NCBI RefSeq assembly: GCF_001368815.1
Contig: NZ_CTEI01000001.1
Location: 682,001 to 746,000, forward strand
Source: Paraliobacillus sp. PM-2
GTDB taxonomy: Bacteria; Bacillota; Bacilli; Bacillales; Amphibacillaceae
DNA length: 64,000 nucleotides
Reading direction: 5' to 3'
The notes beneath the pieces are model-generated. The model did no database searches. It worked only from the letters and a program-made list of their open reading frames with translations, and was not told where the DNA came from. Positions within the stretch are counted from its first letter, which is position 1; each line of letters opens with the position of its first letter. The translations under genes and the position numbers were made by a program. This document shows, one piece after another, positions 8,764 to 18,520 of this stretch.

Positions 8764-10764
8764 TTAATATAATTGATTAAAAATATTGGCTACTTTTTCT
8801 ACGGTATAGTGACTGCCACCTTTATCTTCTACATGTTCAACCATCATGGAAAGAATCATTGATTCATCTTCAGGATAAGCCACAAACCAGCCATTTTCTT
8901 GCCCTTTAGTATCTTCCTGAGAGCTTTTTAGTTCAGCGGTTCCTGTTTTTCCAGACAATTGAACCGTATCAATGTTTGCCTCTGGTGCTGTTCCATTAGA
9001 AGCAGTAACCACTTGACGCAATGCCTGTTTGATTACTTGTGTATCTTCACTTGAAAGTAATCCCTCTTGCCATGTGACGCTGTTTTCTTCATCAAGTTCA
9101 AGTGTTGGCTGTAGCATATCTCCATCATTTAAAAAGGTTGTAAAAGCAGTTGCTAGGTGAAGTGCGCTAACTTGCAGTTGTCCTTGACCATATCCCGAGT
9201 CCGCTAATAAAATTTCTTTATCAATGGAGCCCGTGGAAGAAATTGAACTATCTTGAATAGGATAGGTAAATGGTAATTCCTGCCCAAATCCAAAGCTTTC
9301 AAGTCCAGCAACGAAAGCATCACTATCCATTTCAATAGCTTTTTTGGCAAAATAAATGTTATCTGAGCGAATCAAAGCATCCGTTAAATCAACAGGGTTT
9401 GAAGAAGTGGATACACGTCGAACTGCATAATTTCCCCAAGCATCTTTTGACCATGTTTTACCATTAATGTCGATGCCTTCCCCATTTTTAATGGAACCAT
9501 TTTGAAGGCCAATTGCACCTATAATTGGTTTAATCGCAGAGCCTGGAGAGAATGTTGCTGCAAAACGATTAGTTAAAGGTGTTTGTTCGTCGTTTTGGAT
9601 GGCTTCCCATTTCGATTGGCTAATCCCGTATGTTAATTCATTTGGATCAAAAGCAGGGCTTGATACTAAAGCCAATGTTTCTCCTGTTTTGGGATTGATT
9701 GCTGTAGCGGTGCCAGCATCTTCATCAAAACTGTTATAGATCGTTTGTTGGATGTTTGCGTCAATCGTAACCGTAATATCTTCCCCATCTTGCACTTGTT
9801 TTTCTGCAATAACAGTTGAATCGCCATTTTCAGATTCGGCAACAATAGCAACACCGTTTTCTCCTTTTAACCTTGACTCAAATAATTGTTCTAATCCACG
9901 TTTCCCTATTTGATCATTTTGAGAATAGGTGCCTTTTTTTTGCGCTTTTAACTCTTCAGCAGTAATTTGACCGATGTAACCAACTAGATGAGCAGTAGCT
10001 TCACTATATGGGTATGTCCGACCAGTTATATCTTTTTTGACTACCGATGGAATAGCAAAAAGCTTTTGTTTATACTCCTCGTCAATCGTAGTTGGCATGT
10101 CTTTTAATGGAACAAATGTATTTTCATTAACCCAACCTGGTGACAAAGCCTTATCAATTGCTTCTACGCTTATATCTAGCAAATCAGCAATTTGTTGTTT
10201 TTCTTCCTCTTTTTGTTCAAATCGACCAGGTTGCACACCAACAGAATAGATTGTCGCATTGATTGCAAGTCCATTTTGATTACGATCATAAATTTCCCCA
10301 CGTTCTGGTGCAGTGGTTTGCACTCCCACTTCTGCTCCATCTTTTAATGACGGAAAAATAAATCCTGGATGCCACTTAATATACCATTTGGTTTCATCTT
10401 CTACTTTTTTTTCTGTTAACGCCATTTCTGCTTCGAAGTTAACTTCTCCAGCAATGGTATTCATGCTTACTTCAAGCGGAAAGCTATTCGGTTCTTCCTC
10501 TTCTGTAGTCTCTGGTACACGATAAGTAATGGAAATATCTGTTACTTCTAAATCGTTGTATATTTTTTGATAGCGGTCAACAAATACTTCTTTAGGGTAC
10601 GCTTCTTTATCCCCAATCATTTTGTACATCTCACTGAAGTTTTTTTCTGTCCAATAATCAACATAGTCTTGAATTCGGTCTTCTGCTGTTTCCTCTTCAT
10701 TAGAACAAGCAACAAGTCCGATAAGTAAGCACAATAAACTTCCTAGTAAAAAAAAGCGCTTCAA
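8764..10764 (-). CDS. pbpC: Class B penicillin-binding protein with MecA-like N-terminal domain (PBP3 type)
   Basis: A transpeptidase that cross-links peptidoglycan outside the membrane. It has 666 residues with a lipoprotein-like signal ending LVAC (Cys 20), an NTF2-like MecA_N domain at about residues 24-140, a dimerisation domain with RGEIYDRNQNGLA (155-167), and the transpeptidase domain with SxxK as SAIK (409-412), SxN as SDN (467-469) and KTGT (606-609). This architecture matches B. subtilis PbpC and the low-affinity PBP2a/PBP3 group. It is 12 nt downstream of a sortase gene, so the two are probably co-transcribed. Confidence 0.93.
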   Translation of the reverse strand: MKRFFLLGSLLCLLIGLVACSNEEETAEDRIQDYVDYWTEKNFSEMYKMIGDKEAYPKEVFVDRYQKIYNDLEVTDISITYRVPETTEEEEPNSFPLEVSMNTIAGEVNFEAEMALTEKKVEDETKWYIKWHPGFIFPSLKDGAEVGVQTTAPERGEIYDRNQNGLAINATIYSVGVQPGRFEQKEEEKQQIADLLDISVEAIDKALSPGWVNENTFVPLKDMPTTIDEEYKQKLFAIPSVVKKDITGRTYPYSEATAHLVGYIGQITAEELKAQKKGTYSQNDQIGKRGLEQLFESRLKGENGVAIVAESENGDSTVIAEKQVQDGEDITVTIDANIQQTIYNSFDEDAGTATAINPKTGETLALVSSPAFDPNELTYGISQSKWEAIQNDEQTPLTNRFAATFSPGSAIKPIIGAIGLQNGSIKNGEGIDINGKTWSKDAWGNYAVRRVSTSSNPVDLTDALIRSDNIYFAKKAIEMDSDAFVAGLESFGFGQELPFTYPIQDSSISSTGSIDKEILLADSGYGQGQLQVSALHLATAFTTFLNDGDMLQPTLELDEENSVTWQEGLLSSEDTQVIKQALRQVVTASNGTAPEANIDTVQLSGKTGTAELKSSQEDTKGQENGWFVAYPEDESMILSMMVEHVEDKGGSHYTVEKVANIFNQLY

Positions 10765-10776
10765 ACAGTCGTCCCC

Positions 10777-11355
10777 CTAGTTATCAGAATCAATTGGTTT
10801 TGCGTAAATAATGTATCGATCGGGTGCATTTCCAATATAAGAAAATGGATAACAGGTTGTGATGACAAGTTCTTCATCGGGTGCGGTAGATTTAATAATC
10901 GACGTATCATCCGCATCCACTATTTTTGATTCGACCATTTCATACGTATAATCTCCATGTGGCAGCTTCATCGTAAAGGTGTCACCAATCTTTACATCAC
11001 CTAAAGAACGAAATACTGTATCACGATGTCCAGATAAAACAATTTGATCATTTTGCTCTGGATAAGCCGAATCACTATAGTGACCAACCCCTTTTTCTAA
11101 ATCATCAGGATTTGTTCCTTCGACAATCGCTAACTCGGCATCAATACTAGGAATCTCTAATAAACCAACTGTTTCATTCGTGCTAGGATTAAAATCAATG
11201 GGATCAATTGCGGCCTGTTCATTTTTTTTCTCTAACAGTTCGTGTGCTTCAGCTAGACTTTCCTTTTCTGCTGCTTGTGTTTTGAAAAATTGATACCCAC
11301 CTATAGCTGAAAATACAACACCAACGAGCATAAACAACAAAGCAATTTTTTTCAT
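10777..11355 (-). CDS. Class D sortase
   Basis: A membrane-anchored cysteine transpeptidase that attaches surface proteins to the wall. The 192 residues begin with one N-terminal membrane helix, then the sortase barrel with the catalytic His in LSGHRDTVF, the catalytic Cys in VITTCYPF and the Arg in the C-terminal PDRYIIYAKP. The ATG at 11355 is preferred over 11361 because GGAGG directly abuts the earlier codon. No LPxTG substrate is encoded nearby; the adjacent partner is the PBP gene. Confidence 0.9.
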   Translation of the reverse strand: MKKIALLFMLVGVVFSAIGGYQFFKTQAAEKESLAEAHELLEKKNEQAAIDPIDFNPSTNETVGLLEIPSIDAELAIVEGTNPDDLEKGVGHYSDSAYPEQNDQIVLSGHRDTVFRSLGDVKIGDTFTMKLPHGDYTYEMVESKIVDADDTSIIKSTAPDEELVITTCYPFSYIGNAPDRYIIYAKPIDSDN

Positions 11356-11564
11356 AATCATCCTCCAAAGACCTAGATTGTATTGTTAACGCTTACTATC
11401 ATAATAAAAACAAGTTAACATTTGTATATATATAGTTAGATTAACATAAATTATGAAATTGTAATAGCTATTCGATTTGTCTAATTCAAAAAAATATTGG
11501 CTTATGCTAATGTTCGAATAAGGTCCTTCTATTTATTAATATATGTGAGTTACAATAGAATAAG

Positions 11565-12296
11565 CTAATCTATATTACGTGGTAATTGTAATGTGAATAC
11601 ATATTTATCAGCACGGTAGGCTGATGTAACATATTCAAATGGTTTTCCATTGGATAAGTATGTTGTCCGTCTCATATATAAAACAGGATCTCCTTTATTC
11701 AAACCAAGGTGTTTTCGTTCATAGGTTGTGGCTAATCCTGATTCAATTTCTTGTGTGCCATGTCCAATTGTAAGCCCCAGTTGTTTTTCAACGTATTGAT
11801 AAAAAGATACATTTATACTAGTAAACTTTAGTTTGTCAACAAAGGTAGTTGGTGTATAAACGGTTTCTAATGAAATAGGTGCATCATCTGCTAGTCGTAA
11901 ACGTTCAATCATTAAGACAGGATCGTCTACATGGAGCATAAGCTTTGATGCGATCGTAGGATTTGCATTCGTTTCCTCAAGCTTAATAATTCGATTGGAT
12001 GGCTGCAACCCACGGGCAAGCATGTCTTCCGTAAAACCGGTTAATCCTTGTAATGTTTGTTCAAACTTTTTTTCTGCAATAAAGGTACCTTTTCCTTTTT
12101 TGCGAATAATTAGTCCTTCATTAGCCAGGTTGTTAATTGCCTGTCTGACTGTCATTCGACTGATATCATAAGCTTCTGCGTATGCTCTTTCAGAAGGTAA
12201 TGCATCACCAGGTAATAATTCTCCTTGATCAATTTGCTCTCGTATTAAATTTTCTAACTGATAATAGATCGGTATTCTAGCATTTTTATTAATCAT
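11565..12296 (-). CDS. GntR/HutC-family transcriptional regulator
   Basis: A 243-residue DNA-binding repressor. The N-terminal winged helix-turn-helix (residues ~8-75) contains LPGDALPSERAYAEAYDISR and MTVRQAINNLANEGLIIRKKG. The C-terminal UTRA effector domain (about 95-235) includes LMIERLRLADDAPISLETVY and LYMRRTTYLSNGKPFEYV. The closest named type is NagR/YvoA, the GlcNAc-6-P responsive regulator, but no nag genes are present, so the effector is unknown. Its start overlaps the stop of yvyE by 4 nt. Confidence 0.88.
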   Translation of the reverse strand: MINKNARIPIYYQLENLIREQIDQGELLPGDALPSERAYAEAYDISRMTVRQAINNLANEGLIIRKKGKGTFIAEKKFEQTLQGLTGFTEDMLARGLQPSNRIIKLEETNANPTIASKLMLHVDDPVLMIERLRLADDAPISLETVYTPTTFVDKLKFTSINVSFYQYVEKQLGLTIGHGTQEIESGLATTYERKHLGLNKGDPVLYMRRTTYLSNGKPFEYVTSAYRADKYVFTLQLPRNID

Positions 12297-12946
12297 AAAT
12301 TTTCCTCTTTCTTTCGTGCTGGTATTTCAATATATTTTTCCCCATCTAAATCAAAGACAACTTGATTACTTGTCATATTAATTATCCATGCTTGAAAATC
12401 AGCGACACGTGACATCGTGACTAATACGTGAAAAGTCACATGAGCTAAGTAATCAATCGTTTCAATTCGATATGCTGCATTTCGTAACTCATTTTCTACT
12501 TTTCCTAGTAAGGCATAATCAACAGTTAACTTAATTTTTTGCATAAGCTTTCGTTGTACAATACCTGTTTCATTTAATGCGATGGATGTTGTACTCGAAT
12601 AAGCGCGAATTAAACCACCTGCTCCAAGTTTGATCCCACCAAAATAGCGGGTAACAACAACTGCAGTGTCCTTTAAATCTTTTTTCTTCAATACTTCTAA
12701 CATAGGAACACCAGCGGTACCACTTGGTTCACCATCGTCATTAGCTTTTTGTATTTGATTTTGTTCTCCAATCATATAAGCAGAACAATTATGTGTTGCA
12801 TCATGATGTTTTTTCTTTATCTCTTGAATAAACGTCTGTGCTTGTTCTTCGGTTTCTACACGACGTACATAGCCGATAAATCGGGACTTTTGAATAAGTT
12901 GTTCTCCCTGACCATGTAGGTTTACTGTAAAGTACTGATCTTTCAT
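12293..12946 (-). CDS. yvyE: YigZ/IMPACT-family protein YvyE
   Basis: A 217-residue cytosolic protein of the IMPACT family. The N-terminal UPF0029 domain has KSRFIGYVRRVETEEQAQ, DDGEPSGTAGVPMLEVL and VVVTRYFGGIKLGAGGLIRA. A C-terminal ferredoxin-like domain follows. The start at 12946 is chosen because GAAGGTGG lies upstream; residues before it in the open frame are unlike the family. Its place upstream of degS matches B. subtilis. The exact biochemical role is unsettled. Confidence 0.9.
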   Translation of the reverse strand: MKDQYFTVNLHGQGEQLIQKSRFIGYVRRVETEEQAQTFIQEIKKKHHDATHNCSAYMIGEQNQIQKANDDGEPSGTAGVPMLEVLKKKDLKDTAVVVTRYFGGIKLGAGGLIRAYSSTTSIALNETGIVQRKLMQKIKLTVDYALLGKVENELRNAAYRIETIDYLAHVTFHVLVTMSRVADFQAWIINMTSNQVVFDLDGEKYIEIPARKKEENL

Positions 12947-13141
12947 AAAAAAACCACCTTCATTCCTATTATATAGATAGCAGACAAAAACGCAATCCAT
13001 AGTTAAATATGCTATGATAAGAAGACGAAAGGAAACACATCTAGGATGTTTTTATCTATGATAGATAAAGTCCATCATTATAATACAACACCGACAGAAA
13101 AACGGCAGATTAACGAACAGATATTAATAGGTGGGATAGAA

Positions 13142-14269
13142 ATGGAATCAGAAAAAAATTTAGATCAAATTATCGATGAAATGATAGAAGCTGTAGAAAA
13201 TAGTAAAGATGATATCTATTCAATTAGCGAGGAATCACGTCAAGAATACCAAACACTTTCAGATCAGTTAAGTCAATTGCAACAAGAGGTTGTCAGTAAT
13301 ATAAATGAATCAGATCAATTAGAAATCAAAGTAAAACTTTCAAGGAAAAGATTAGCAGAAGTAAGTAACCATTTTGATAAATATAGTGAAGTAGAAATAA
13401 AAGAAGCGTATGAGCAAGCACACCAGTTACAAAGTGAACTAAAAATGATGCGAGAAAAGGAAAAGACTTTACGACAGAGACGAGATGATATTGAACGGCG
13501 TCTAAAAAAACTTGATCAAACAATAGATAAGGCGAATGGGCTCGTGAGTAAGGTAACGGTTATCTTAAATTATTTAAACGAAGATTTTAAACAAGTAGGG
13601 GAAATCATACAAGATGCCAATGAAAAGCAAGCATTTGGGTTGCGTATTATCGAAGCACAAGAGAAAGAACGTCGACGTTTATCAAGAGAAATTCATGATG
13701 GTCCTGCTCAAATGTTGGCTAATATTTTACTTCGTTCTGAATTGGTTGACAAAACCTTTAAAGAACTTGGACGAGCAGAAGCATTGAAAGAAATGAAGAG
13801 TATGCGTTCCTTAGTCCGCTCTTCGCTTTATGAAGTGAGGAGAATTATTTATGACTTAAGACCGATGGCTTTGGATGATCTTGGATTAGTTCCAACAATA
13901 AAAAAGTATGTAGATAACATGGCTGATTACAATCAAATGAATATAGTGTTCTCTTCTGAGGGGCCTTCTGATCGACTACCTTCGAAATATGAAGTAGCTT
14001 TATTTCGCTTAATACAAGAAGCAGTGCAAAATGCGGTGAAACATGCCGAAGCAACAACGATCCATGTGAAGCTAGAAGTCAAGCCAATGTGTGTTACTAC
14101 TAGGATTCAAGACAATGGGAAAGGCTTTGATACAGATGAAAAGAAAAAAAACTCGTTTGGTTTAATAGGAATGCGAGAAAGAGTAGAAATGCTCGATGGG
14201 GAACTTTCTATTCAGTCTAAAGAAGAAGAAGGTACAAAGGTGCAGATTCGAATCCCATTAAATGATTAA
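13142..14269 (+). CDS. degS: Two-component sensor histidine kinase DegS
   Basis: A cytoplasmic kinase that phosphorylates DegU to control competence, secreted enzymes and motility. It has 375 residues: a long N-terminal coiled coil (~20-180), the HisKA_3 box with the phosphorylated His in RRLSREIHDGPAQMLANIL, the segment RRIIYDLRPMALDDLGL, and a HATPase_c domain with QEAVQNAVKHA, DNGKGFD and FGLIGMRERVEML. There is no membrane segment, as in B. subtilis DegS. ATG 13142 is chosen since AGGTGGG precedes it and it aligns with the family; 13046 does not. Confidence 0.95.
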   Translation: MESEKNLDQIIDEMIEAVENSKDDIYSISEESRQEYQTLSDQLSQLQQEVVSNINESDQLEIKVKLSRKRLAEVSNHFDKYSEVEIKEAYEQAHQLQSELKMMREKEKTLRQRRDDIERRLKKLDQTIDKANGLVSKVTVILNYLNEDFKQVGEIIQDANEKQAFGLRIIEAQEKERRRLSREIHDGPAQMLANILLRSELVDKTFKELGRAEALKEMKSMRSLVRSSLYEVRRIIYDLRPMALDDLGLVPTIKKYVDNMADYNQMNIVFSSEGPSDRLPSKYEVALFRLIQEAVQNAVKHAEATTIHVKLEVKPMCVTTRIQDNGKGFDTDEKKKNSFGLIGMRERVEMLDGELSIQSKEEEGTKVQIRIPLND

Positions 14270-14452
14270 AAAGTTGTACTACAAATCGACAAGAATCATG
14301 TATAATTAGAAAATATACAAATTACTTATAAACTAAACTTTTTTTGTCGATTTATAGGTATTTTTTTCAATGAAATAATTCCATATATTTGTATTTTATG
14401 GCTTTATAAAGGAATAACTGATGGAATAGAGAAATAAATGGGAGGAACAAGT

Positions 14453-15139
14453 ATGGCAAAGAAGATCGTTTTAATCGATGACCACATTTTATTTCGTGAA
14501 GGAGTTAGGCGAATATTAGAGTTTGAAGAAGAATTTCAGGTGGTAGCTGAAGGAAATGATGGAAATGAAGTGGTACAATTAGTGGAAGAACACAGACCGA
14601 ACGTGGTTTTAATGGATATCAATATGCCACATACAAACGGGGTAGAAGCAACGCAATCTTTAATCAGTAAATACCCAGATTTAAAAGTAATTATTTTATC
14701 GATACATGATGATGAAAATTATGTCACACATGCTTTGAAATCAGGGGCGCAAGGATACTTATTAAAAGAAATGGATTCTGATACATTAATTAATGCTATT
14801 AAAATTGTAAGTGAGGGTGGATCTTACTTACATCCTAAAATTACACATAATTTAGTGAAAGAATTTCGTCGTTTAAGTGACTCGCAATCTGGCAAGATAG
14901 AACAGATTGAGTATCGAAAGCCATTGCATTTGTTAACTCGTCGAGAATGTGAGGTACTTCAATTACTTGCAGATGGAAAAAGTAATCGTGGGGTTTCTGA
15001 AGCATTATTTATTAGTGAAAAAACAGTGAAAAATCATGTAAGTAACATTTTGCAAAAAATGAATGTAAATGATCGAACACAAGCAGTGGTAACAGCAATA
15101 CGCAATGGTTGGGTTGAAGTAATATTCAAGTCTAAATAA
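14453..15139 (+). CDS. degU: Two-component response regulator DegU
   Basis: The 228-residue NarL/FixJ-type regulator paired with DegS. The receiver domain has the acidic pair in VLIDDH-like [17 protein letters not shown], the phospho-accepting Asp in [16 protein letters not shown] and Lys in [12 protein letters not shown]. The LuxR-type helix-turn-helix is [19 protein letters not shown] with [16 protein letters not shown] 14453 follows GGGAGGAACAAGT. A 180-bp gap separates it from degS, so it may have its own promoter. Confidence 0.96.
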   Translation: MAKKIVLIDDHILFREGVRRILEFEEEFQVVAEGNDGNEVVQLVEEHRPNVVLMDINMPHTNGVEATQSLISKYPDLKVIILSIHDDENYVTHALKSGAQGYLLKEMDSDTLINAIKIVSEGGSYLHPKITHNLVKEFRRLSDSQSGKIEQIEYRKPLHLLTRRECEVLQLLADGKSNRGVSEALFISEKTVKNHVSNILQKMNVNDRTQAVVTAIRNGWVEVIFKSK

Positions 15140-15147
15140 TAAAGGGA

Positions 15148-15208
15148 TGCAGCTTGGTTATTTTTTTGGCGAAAAAAGTCAAACATAAATGGTCAAGCTG
15201 TATTTTTG
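15148..15208 (+). terminator. Terminator after degU
   Basis: GCAGCTTG and CAAGCTGT close a long imperfect hairpin followed by ATTTTTG. It separates degU from degV. Confidence 0.55.
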
Positions 15209-15370
15209 AATTACTTTTATCTTGTTTGTGTTTCATTTGTGATATTTCTTCTTTTCTTCTATTTACTACTATGATTTTGTTTGTTTTTTGGTTAGAATAG
15301 AAAAGAATATGTAATCATAGGTTTTTGAAAGCTGCATTATTAGATGGTGAAGAAAGGTAAGATAACACTT

Positions 15371-16213
15371 ATGAGAGTAGTTGTAATGACAGATAGTACG
15401 GCATATATTCCCGCCGATGTACGAAATAAATTAAATATAGAAATGCTTCCGCTTAACGTTTTAATTGATCAAGCTTCTTATCAAGAAGAAATAGATTTGA
15501 CTGCTGATGATTTTTACCCCTTAGTGAGAAAGGCGAAAGAACTACCAAAAACCTCACAACCCTCGATTGGTTATATTAAAGATAAATTAGAAAACTTAGC
15601 AAATGATTACGATGCCGTAATTTCTATTCATCTTTCAAGTGGCATTAGTGGCACCTATCAAGCATTAATTACCGCTAGTAATATGGTCAAGGGCATTACT
15701 GTCTACCCGTTTGATTCAGAAATTAGTTGTATGGCACAAGGTTTTTATGTGCTTGAAGCAGCTGAAATGGTAAAGACAGGAGCAGCCCCAGAGACGATCA
15801 TGACACGGCTAAATCAGATGCAGAAAGCCATGCGTGGTTACTTTGTAGTCGATGACTTAACGCATCTTCATCGTGGTGGTCGTTTAAATGGTGCACAAGC
15901 GATTGTAGGGAGTATGCTTCAAGTCAAACCAGTACTTCATTTTGTGGATAAAAAAATTGTTCCTTTTGAAAAGATTCGCACACAAAAAAAAGCACTTAAA
16001 AGAATCGTTTCTTTATTTGACGAAGATGCAAAGACAGGAAAATCAATACGAGCAGCTGTTATTCATGCAAATCGACCACAAGAAGCAGAATCACTAAAAG
16101 AAGAACTGGCAGAAAAGTATAATAATGTTGAAATCACAACTAGCTATTTCGGAGCAGTCATCGGCACCCATTTAGGTGAAGGAGCTCTAGGTTTAGTGTG
16201 GTATATCAAGTAA
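15371..16213 (+). CDS. degV: DegV-family fatty-acid-binding protein
   Basis: 280 residues. DegV/FakB-type proteins bind a fatty acid, and FakB members present it to fatty acid kinase FakA. The N-terminal VVVMTDSTAYIPADV carries the lipid-head-group TDS motif. IHLSSGISGTYQAL is the conserved Ser-containing loop, and VVDDLTHLHRGGRLNG and the C-terminal TSYFGAVIGTHLGEGALGL complete the fold. ATG 15371 lies after AAAGGTAAG; upstream codons are not family-like. It sits between degU and comFA as in B. subtilis. Confidence 0.9.
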   Translation: MRVVVMTDSTAYIPADVRNKLNIEMLPLNVLIDQASYQEEIDLTADDFYPLVRKAKELPKTSQPSIGYIKDKLENLANDYDAVISIHLSSGISGTYQALITASNMVKGITVYPFDSEISCMAQGFYVLEAAEMVKTGAAPETIMTRLNQMQKAMRGYFVVDDLTHLHRGGRLNGAQAIVGSMLQVKPVLHFVDKKIVPFEKIRTQKKALKRIVSLFDEDAKTGKSIRAAVIHANRPQEAESLKEELAEKYNNVEITTSYFGAVIGTHLGEGALGLVWYIK

Positions 16214-16214
16214 A

Positions 16215-16243
16215 TGGGACAGGGGGTCAGACGCCTTGTCCCA
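16215..16243. repeat. TGGGACAGGGGGTC palindromic intergenic repeat
   Basis: A 29-bp inverted repeat, TGGGACAGG to CCTTGTCCCA, starts 2 nt after degV and ends before a short T run. I recognise this core as a widely dispersed intergenic palindrome in many bacterial genomes. Here it may also act as a weak terminator between degV and comFA. Recognition is from memory and not checked. Confidence 0.6.
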
Positions 16244-16272
16244 CTTTTATAAAAAAAGGAGTGTGTTGCTCA

Positions 16273-17766
16273 TTGTTAAAAAACCTTTTTCCACCTGGAT
16301 CATATAAAATAAAATATGATTTTTCATTTTTACCATCATCGGTGCGGACACCTACACAACACGTAATTGAAGCATCCAATCTCCCATTGCTTTGTCACCA
16401 ATTAGCTGGAAAGCTACTACTTCGTGAAGAATTACCATTTGATCACCAACAACTTCAGGTTTTGCAACAAAATCACCTCATCCAAGCGATTCCTTCCATT
16501 ACAACAAAACCAACGCTTTGTAGACGATGTGGAAATACGAAAGCTTCTTTATTTGGTAAGCTTCCTTGTGCGCGATGTCATACCAATCATTTATATTGTC
16601 GGAATTGTATTGAAATGGGCCGAGTGTTACAGTGTGCAAATTTATATTATTGGATTGGTCCGAAACCAACTTATATCATTCCAGACAAAGTTTGTACTTG
16701 GGAAGGAGAACTAACGGTTGCCCAACAACATGCAGCTGATCGGATGAGTCATATGGTTGAAAAAGGGAATGCAGAATTACTTTGCTGGGCAGTCTGTGGA
16801 GCTGGAAAAACTGAAATGCTTTTCCCGGCCATAACAAAAGCAATTCTAGCAGGCAAACGCATTTGTTTAGCTACCCCTCGAGCGGATGTGGTAAGAGAAT
16901 TACTTCCTCGATTTCAACAAGCTTTTCCCAACATAGAAGTGACTGGACTATATGGAGGAGCTGAAAAAAGTGAAACTCCTTCACAATTAACTATAGCAAC
17001 CACACACCAACTAATTCGCTTTGCTCGTGCATTTGATGTGGTTATAATAGATGAAATAGATGCCTTTCCATTTCATGCCGACCCACAACTACCATATGTA
17101 ACTAAAAGAGCTGCCACAGAAAACGCTGCTTTCATTTATCTCACAGCTACACCAAGAAAGGATTTAAAGCGCAGATCCCACAATCGATCCCTACCAACAG
17201 TTTTTGTTCCTATCCGTTTCCATGGCCATCCTTTACCTGAACCAAGACTTGTCTTATCCCTTACATTAAAAACAGCATTAGAAAAAAATCAGTTACCGAA
17301 AACATTTTGGAGCTGGTATCACCAACGAACGAATCCAGAAAGACAATTGTTGCTCTTTGTTCCAGTTATAAAGCAATTAGAAGCATTACGTTGCATACTA
17401 CAAGCACAACTACCAATGCAAACAATTGAAGCGGTGTATGCTAATGATTCCGATCGGGAGCTAAAAATAGAATCTTTTCGTAACAGACAATTGTCCATCT
17501 TACTCTCCACGACCATTTTAGAGAGAGGGGTAACGTTTCCCTCTGTTGATGTGGTTGTTATTGATGCAGGACATGCTGTGTTTGATCAAGCGGCATTAGT
17601 ACAAATGGCCGGACGAGCTGGGAGAAGTTCAGCAGACCCAACAGGAGAAGTGATTTTTTTACATGATGGAAAAACAAACGCTATGATTCAAGCAAAGCGA
17701 ATGATTCAACAAATGAACCGAAAAGCGAGGGATAAGCAATGGAATGTATATGGTGCCAGCAACTAA
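16273..17766 (+). CDS. comFA: Late competence DNA helicase ComFA
   Basis: The ATP-dependent translocase that helps pull single-stranded DNA into competent cells, acting at the inner face of the membrane. From the TTG at 16273 it has 497 residues. A four-cysteine zinc module (CRRCGN, CARC, CRNC) comes first. The DEAD-like helicase core has Walker A AVCGAGKTEM, Walker B VVIIDEIDAF, motif III LTATPRK, and a C-terminal helicase domain ending LVQMAGRAGRS. The TTG (LLKNLFPPGS) is chosen because AAAGGAG lies 11 nt upstream. The gene overlaps comFC by 28 nt. Confidence 0.93.
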   Translation: MLKNLFPPGSYKIKYDFSFLPSSVRTPTQHVIEASNLPLLCHQLAGKLLLREELPFDHQQLQVLQQNHLIQAIPSITTKPTLCRRCGNTKASLFGKLPCARCHTNHLYCRNCIEMGRVLQCANLYYWIGPKPTYIIPDKVCTWEGELTVAQQHAADRMSHMVEKGNAELLCWAVCGAGKTEMLFPAITKAILAGKRICLATPRADVVRELLPRFQQAFPNIEVTGLYGGAEKSETPSQLTIATTHQLIRFARAFDVVIIDEIDAFPFHADPQLPYVTKRAATENAAFIYLTATPRKDLKRRSHNRSLPTVFVPIRFHGHPLPEPRLVLSLTLKTALEKNQLPKTFWSWYHQRTNPERQLLLFVPVIKQLEALRCILQAQLPMQTIEAVYANDSDRELKIESFRNRQLSILLSTTILERGVTFPSVDVVVIDAGHAVFDQAALVQMAGRAGRSSADPTGEVIFLHDGKTNAMIQAKRMIQQMNRKARDKQWNVYGASN

Positions 17767-18431
17767 TCTATCCAGAAGTGACATGGTCTACGCTATTTAT
17801 TCCCGAAAAAATAACCCCACTATGTAAAAATTGTCAAGCAGAATTACAACCCATCGAACGAATAGACTGCTTTGATTGTGGTAGGCAATACAATGAAAAA
17901 GCAACAAAAGGGGATGTTCGATGCACTGATTGTCAACGATGGCACCAAGAAAACAAGCATTATTTAACAAGAAACCGCTCCGTTTTTCAGTATAATAAAC
18001 AAATACAAGCTATGATTACAAAATGGAAATATCGAGGAGACTATAGTCTGATTGAGGCATTCGCTGACCAAATACAGCAATACTTTCAAACGTATTACAA
18101 CGATTTGGATGAAAATACAATCATTGTCCCCATTCCATTAAGTGATCAACGCCTGCATGAACGTGCTTTCAATCAAGCGGAGGTAATTGCAGAACAACTC
18201 CCTTTACCGATCCACCACTTACTTCGTCGCATACATGGAGAAAAACAAGCAAAAAGATCACGGAAAGAACGACTTGCAATCTCTAATCCTTTTCAATTAT
18301 ATCAACCAACCAATCAACCTGTCCTACTTATTGATGATATATACACAACAGGGACAACCCTTCACCATGCAGCACAGATATTAAAACAAGGAGGTTGTCC
18401 GACTGTTTACGCTTATACTCTAGCAAGATAA
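17739..18431 (+). CDS. comFC: Competence protein ComFC (phosphoribosyltransferase-like)
   Basis: 230 residues. The N-terminal zinc ribbon has CIWC, CKNC, CFDC and CTDC pairs. The C-terminal domain resembles type I phosphoribosyltransferases, with the PRPP loop VLLIDDIYTTGTTLHHAA. It is needed for efficient DNA uptake, probably with ComFA. The start lies inside comFA, so the two are translationally coupled. The B. subtilis gene comFB, normally between them, is absent here. Confidence 0.93.
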   Translation: MECIWCQQLIYPEVTWSTLFIPEKITPLCKNCQAELQPIERIDCFDCGRQYNEKATKGDVRCTDCQRWHQENKHYLTRNRSVFQYNKQIQAMITKWKYRGDYSLIEAFADQIQQYFQTYYNDLDENTIIVPIPLSDQRLHERAFNQAEVIAEQLPLPIHHLLRRIHGEKQAKRSRKERLAISNPFQLYQPTNQPVLLIDDIYTTGTTLHHAAQILKQGGCPTVYAYTLAR

Positions 18432-18520
18432 TTTCCTACCATCTGCCTATTCACATCAGGCAAAATAAACCGATAGATATGATATAATACACAAATTAGA
18501 GGGTAAAGGTGGGAGTACCC

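Noticed and set aside
9666-10525. Short ORFs inside the PBP gene on both strands
   Set aside because: They are shadows of a gene with complete transpeptidase motifs.
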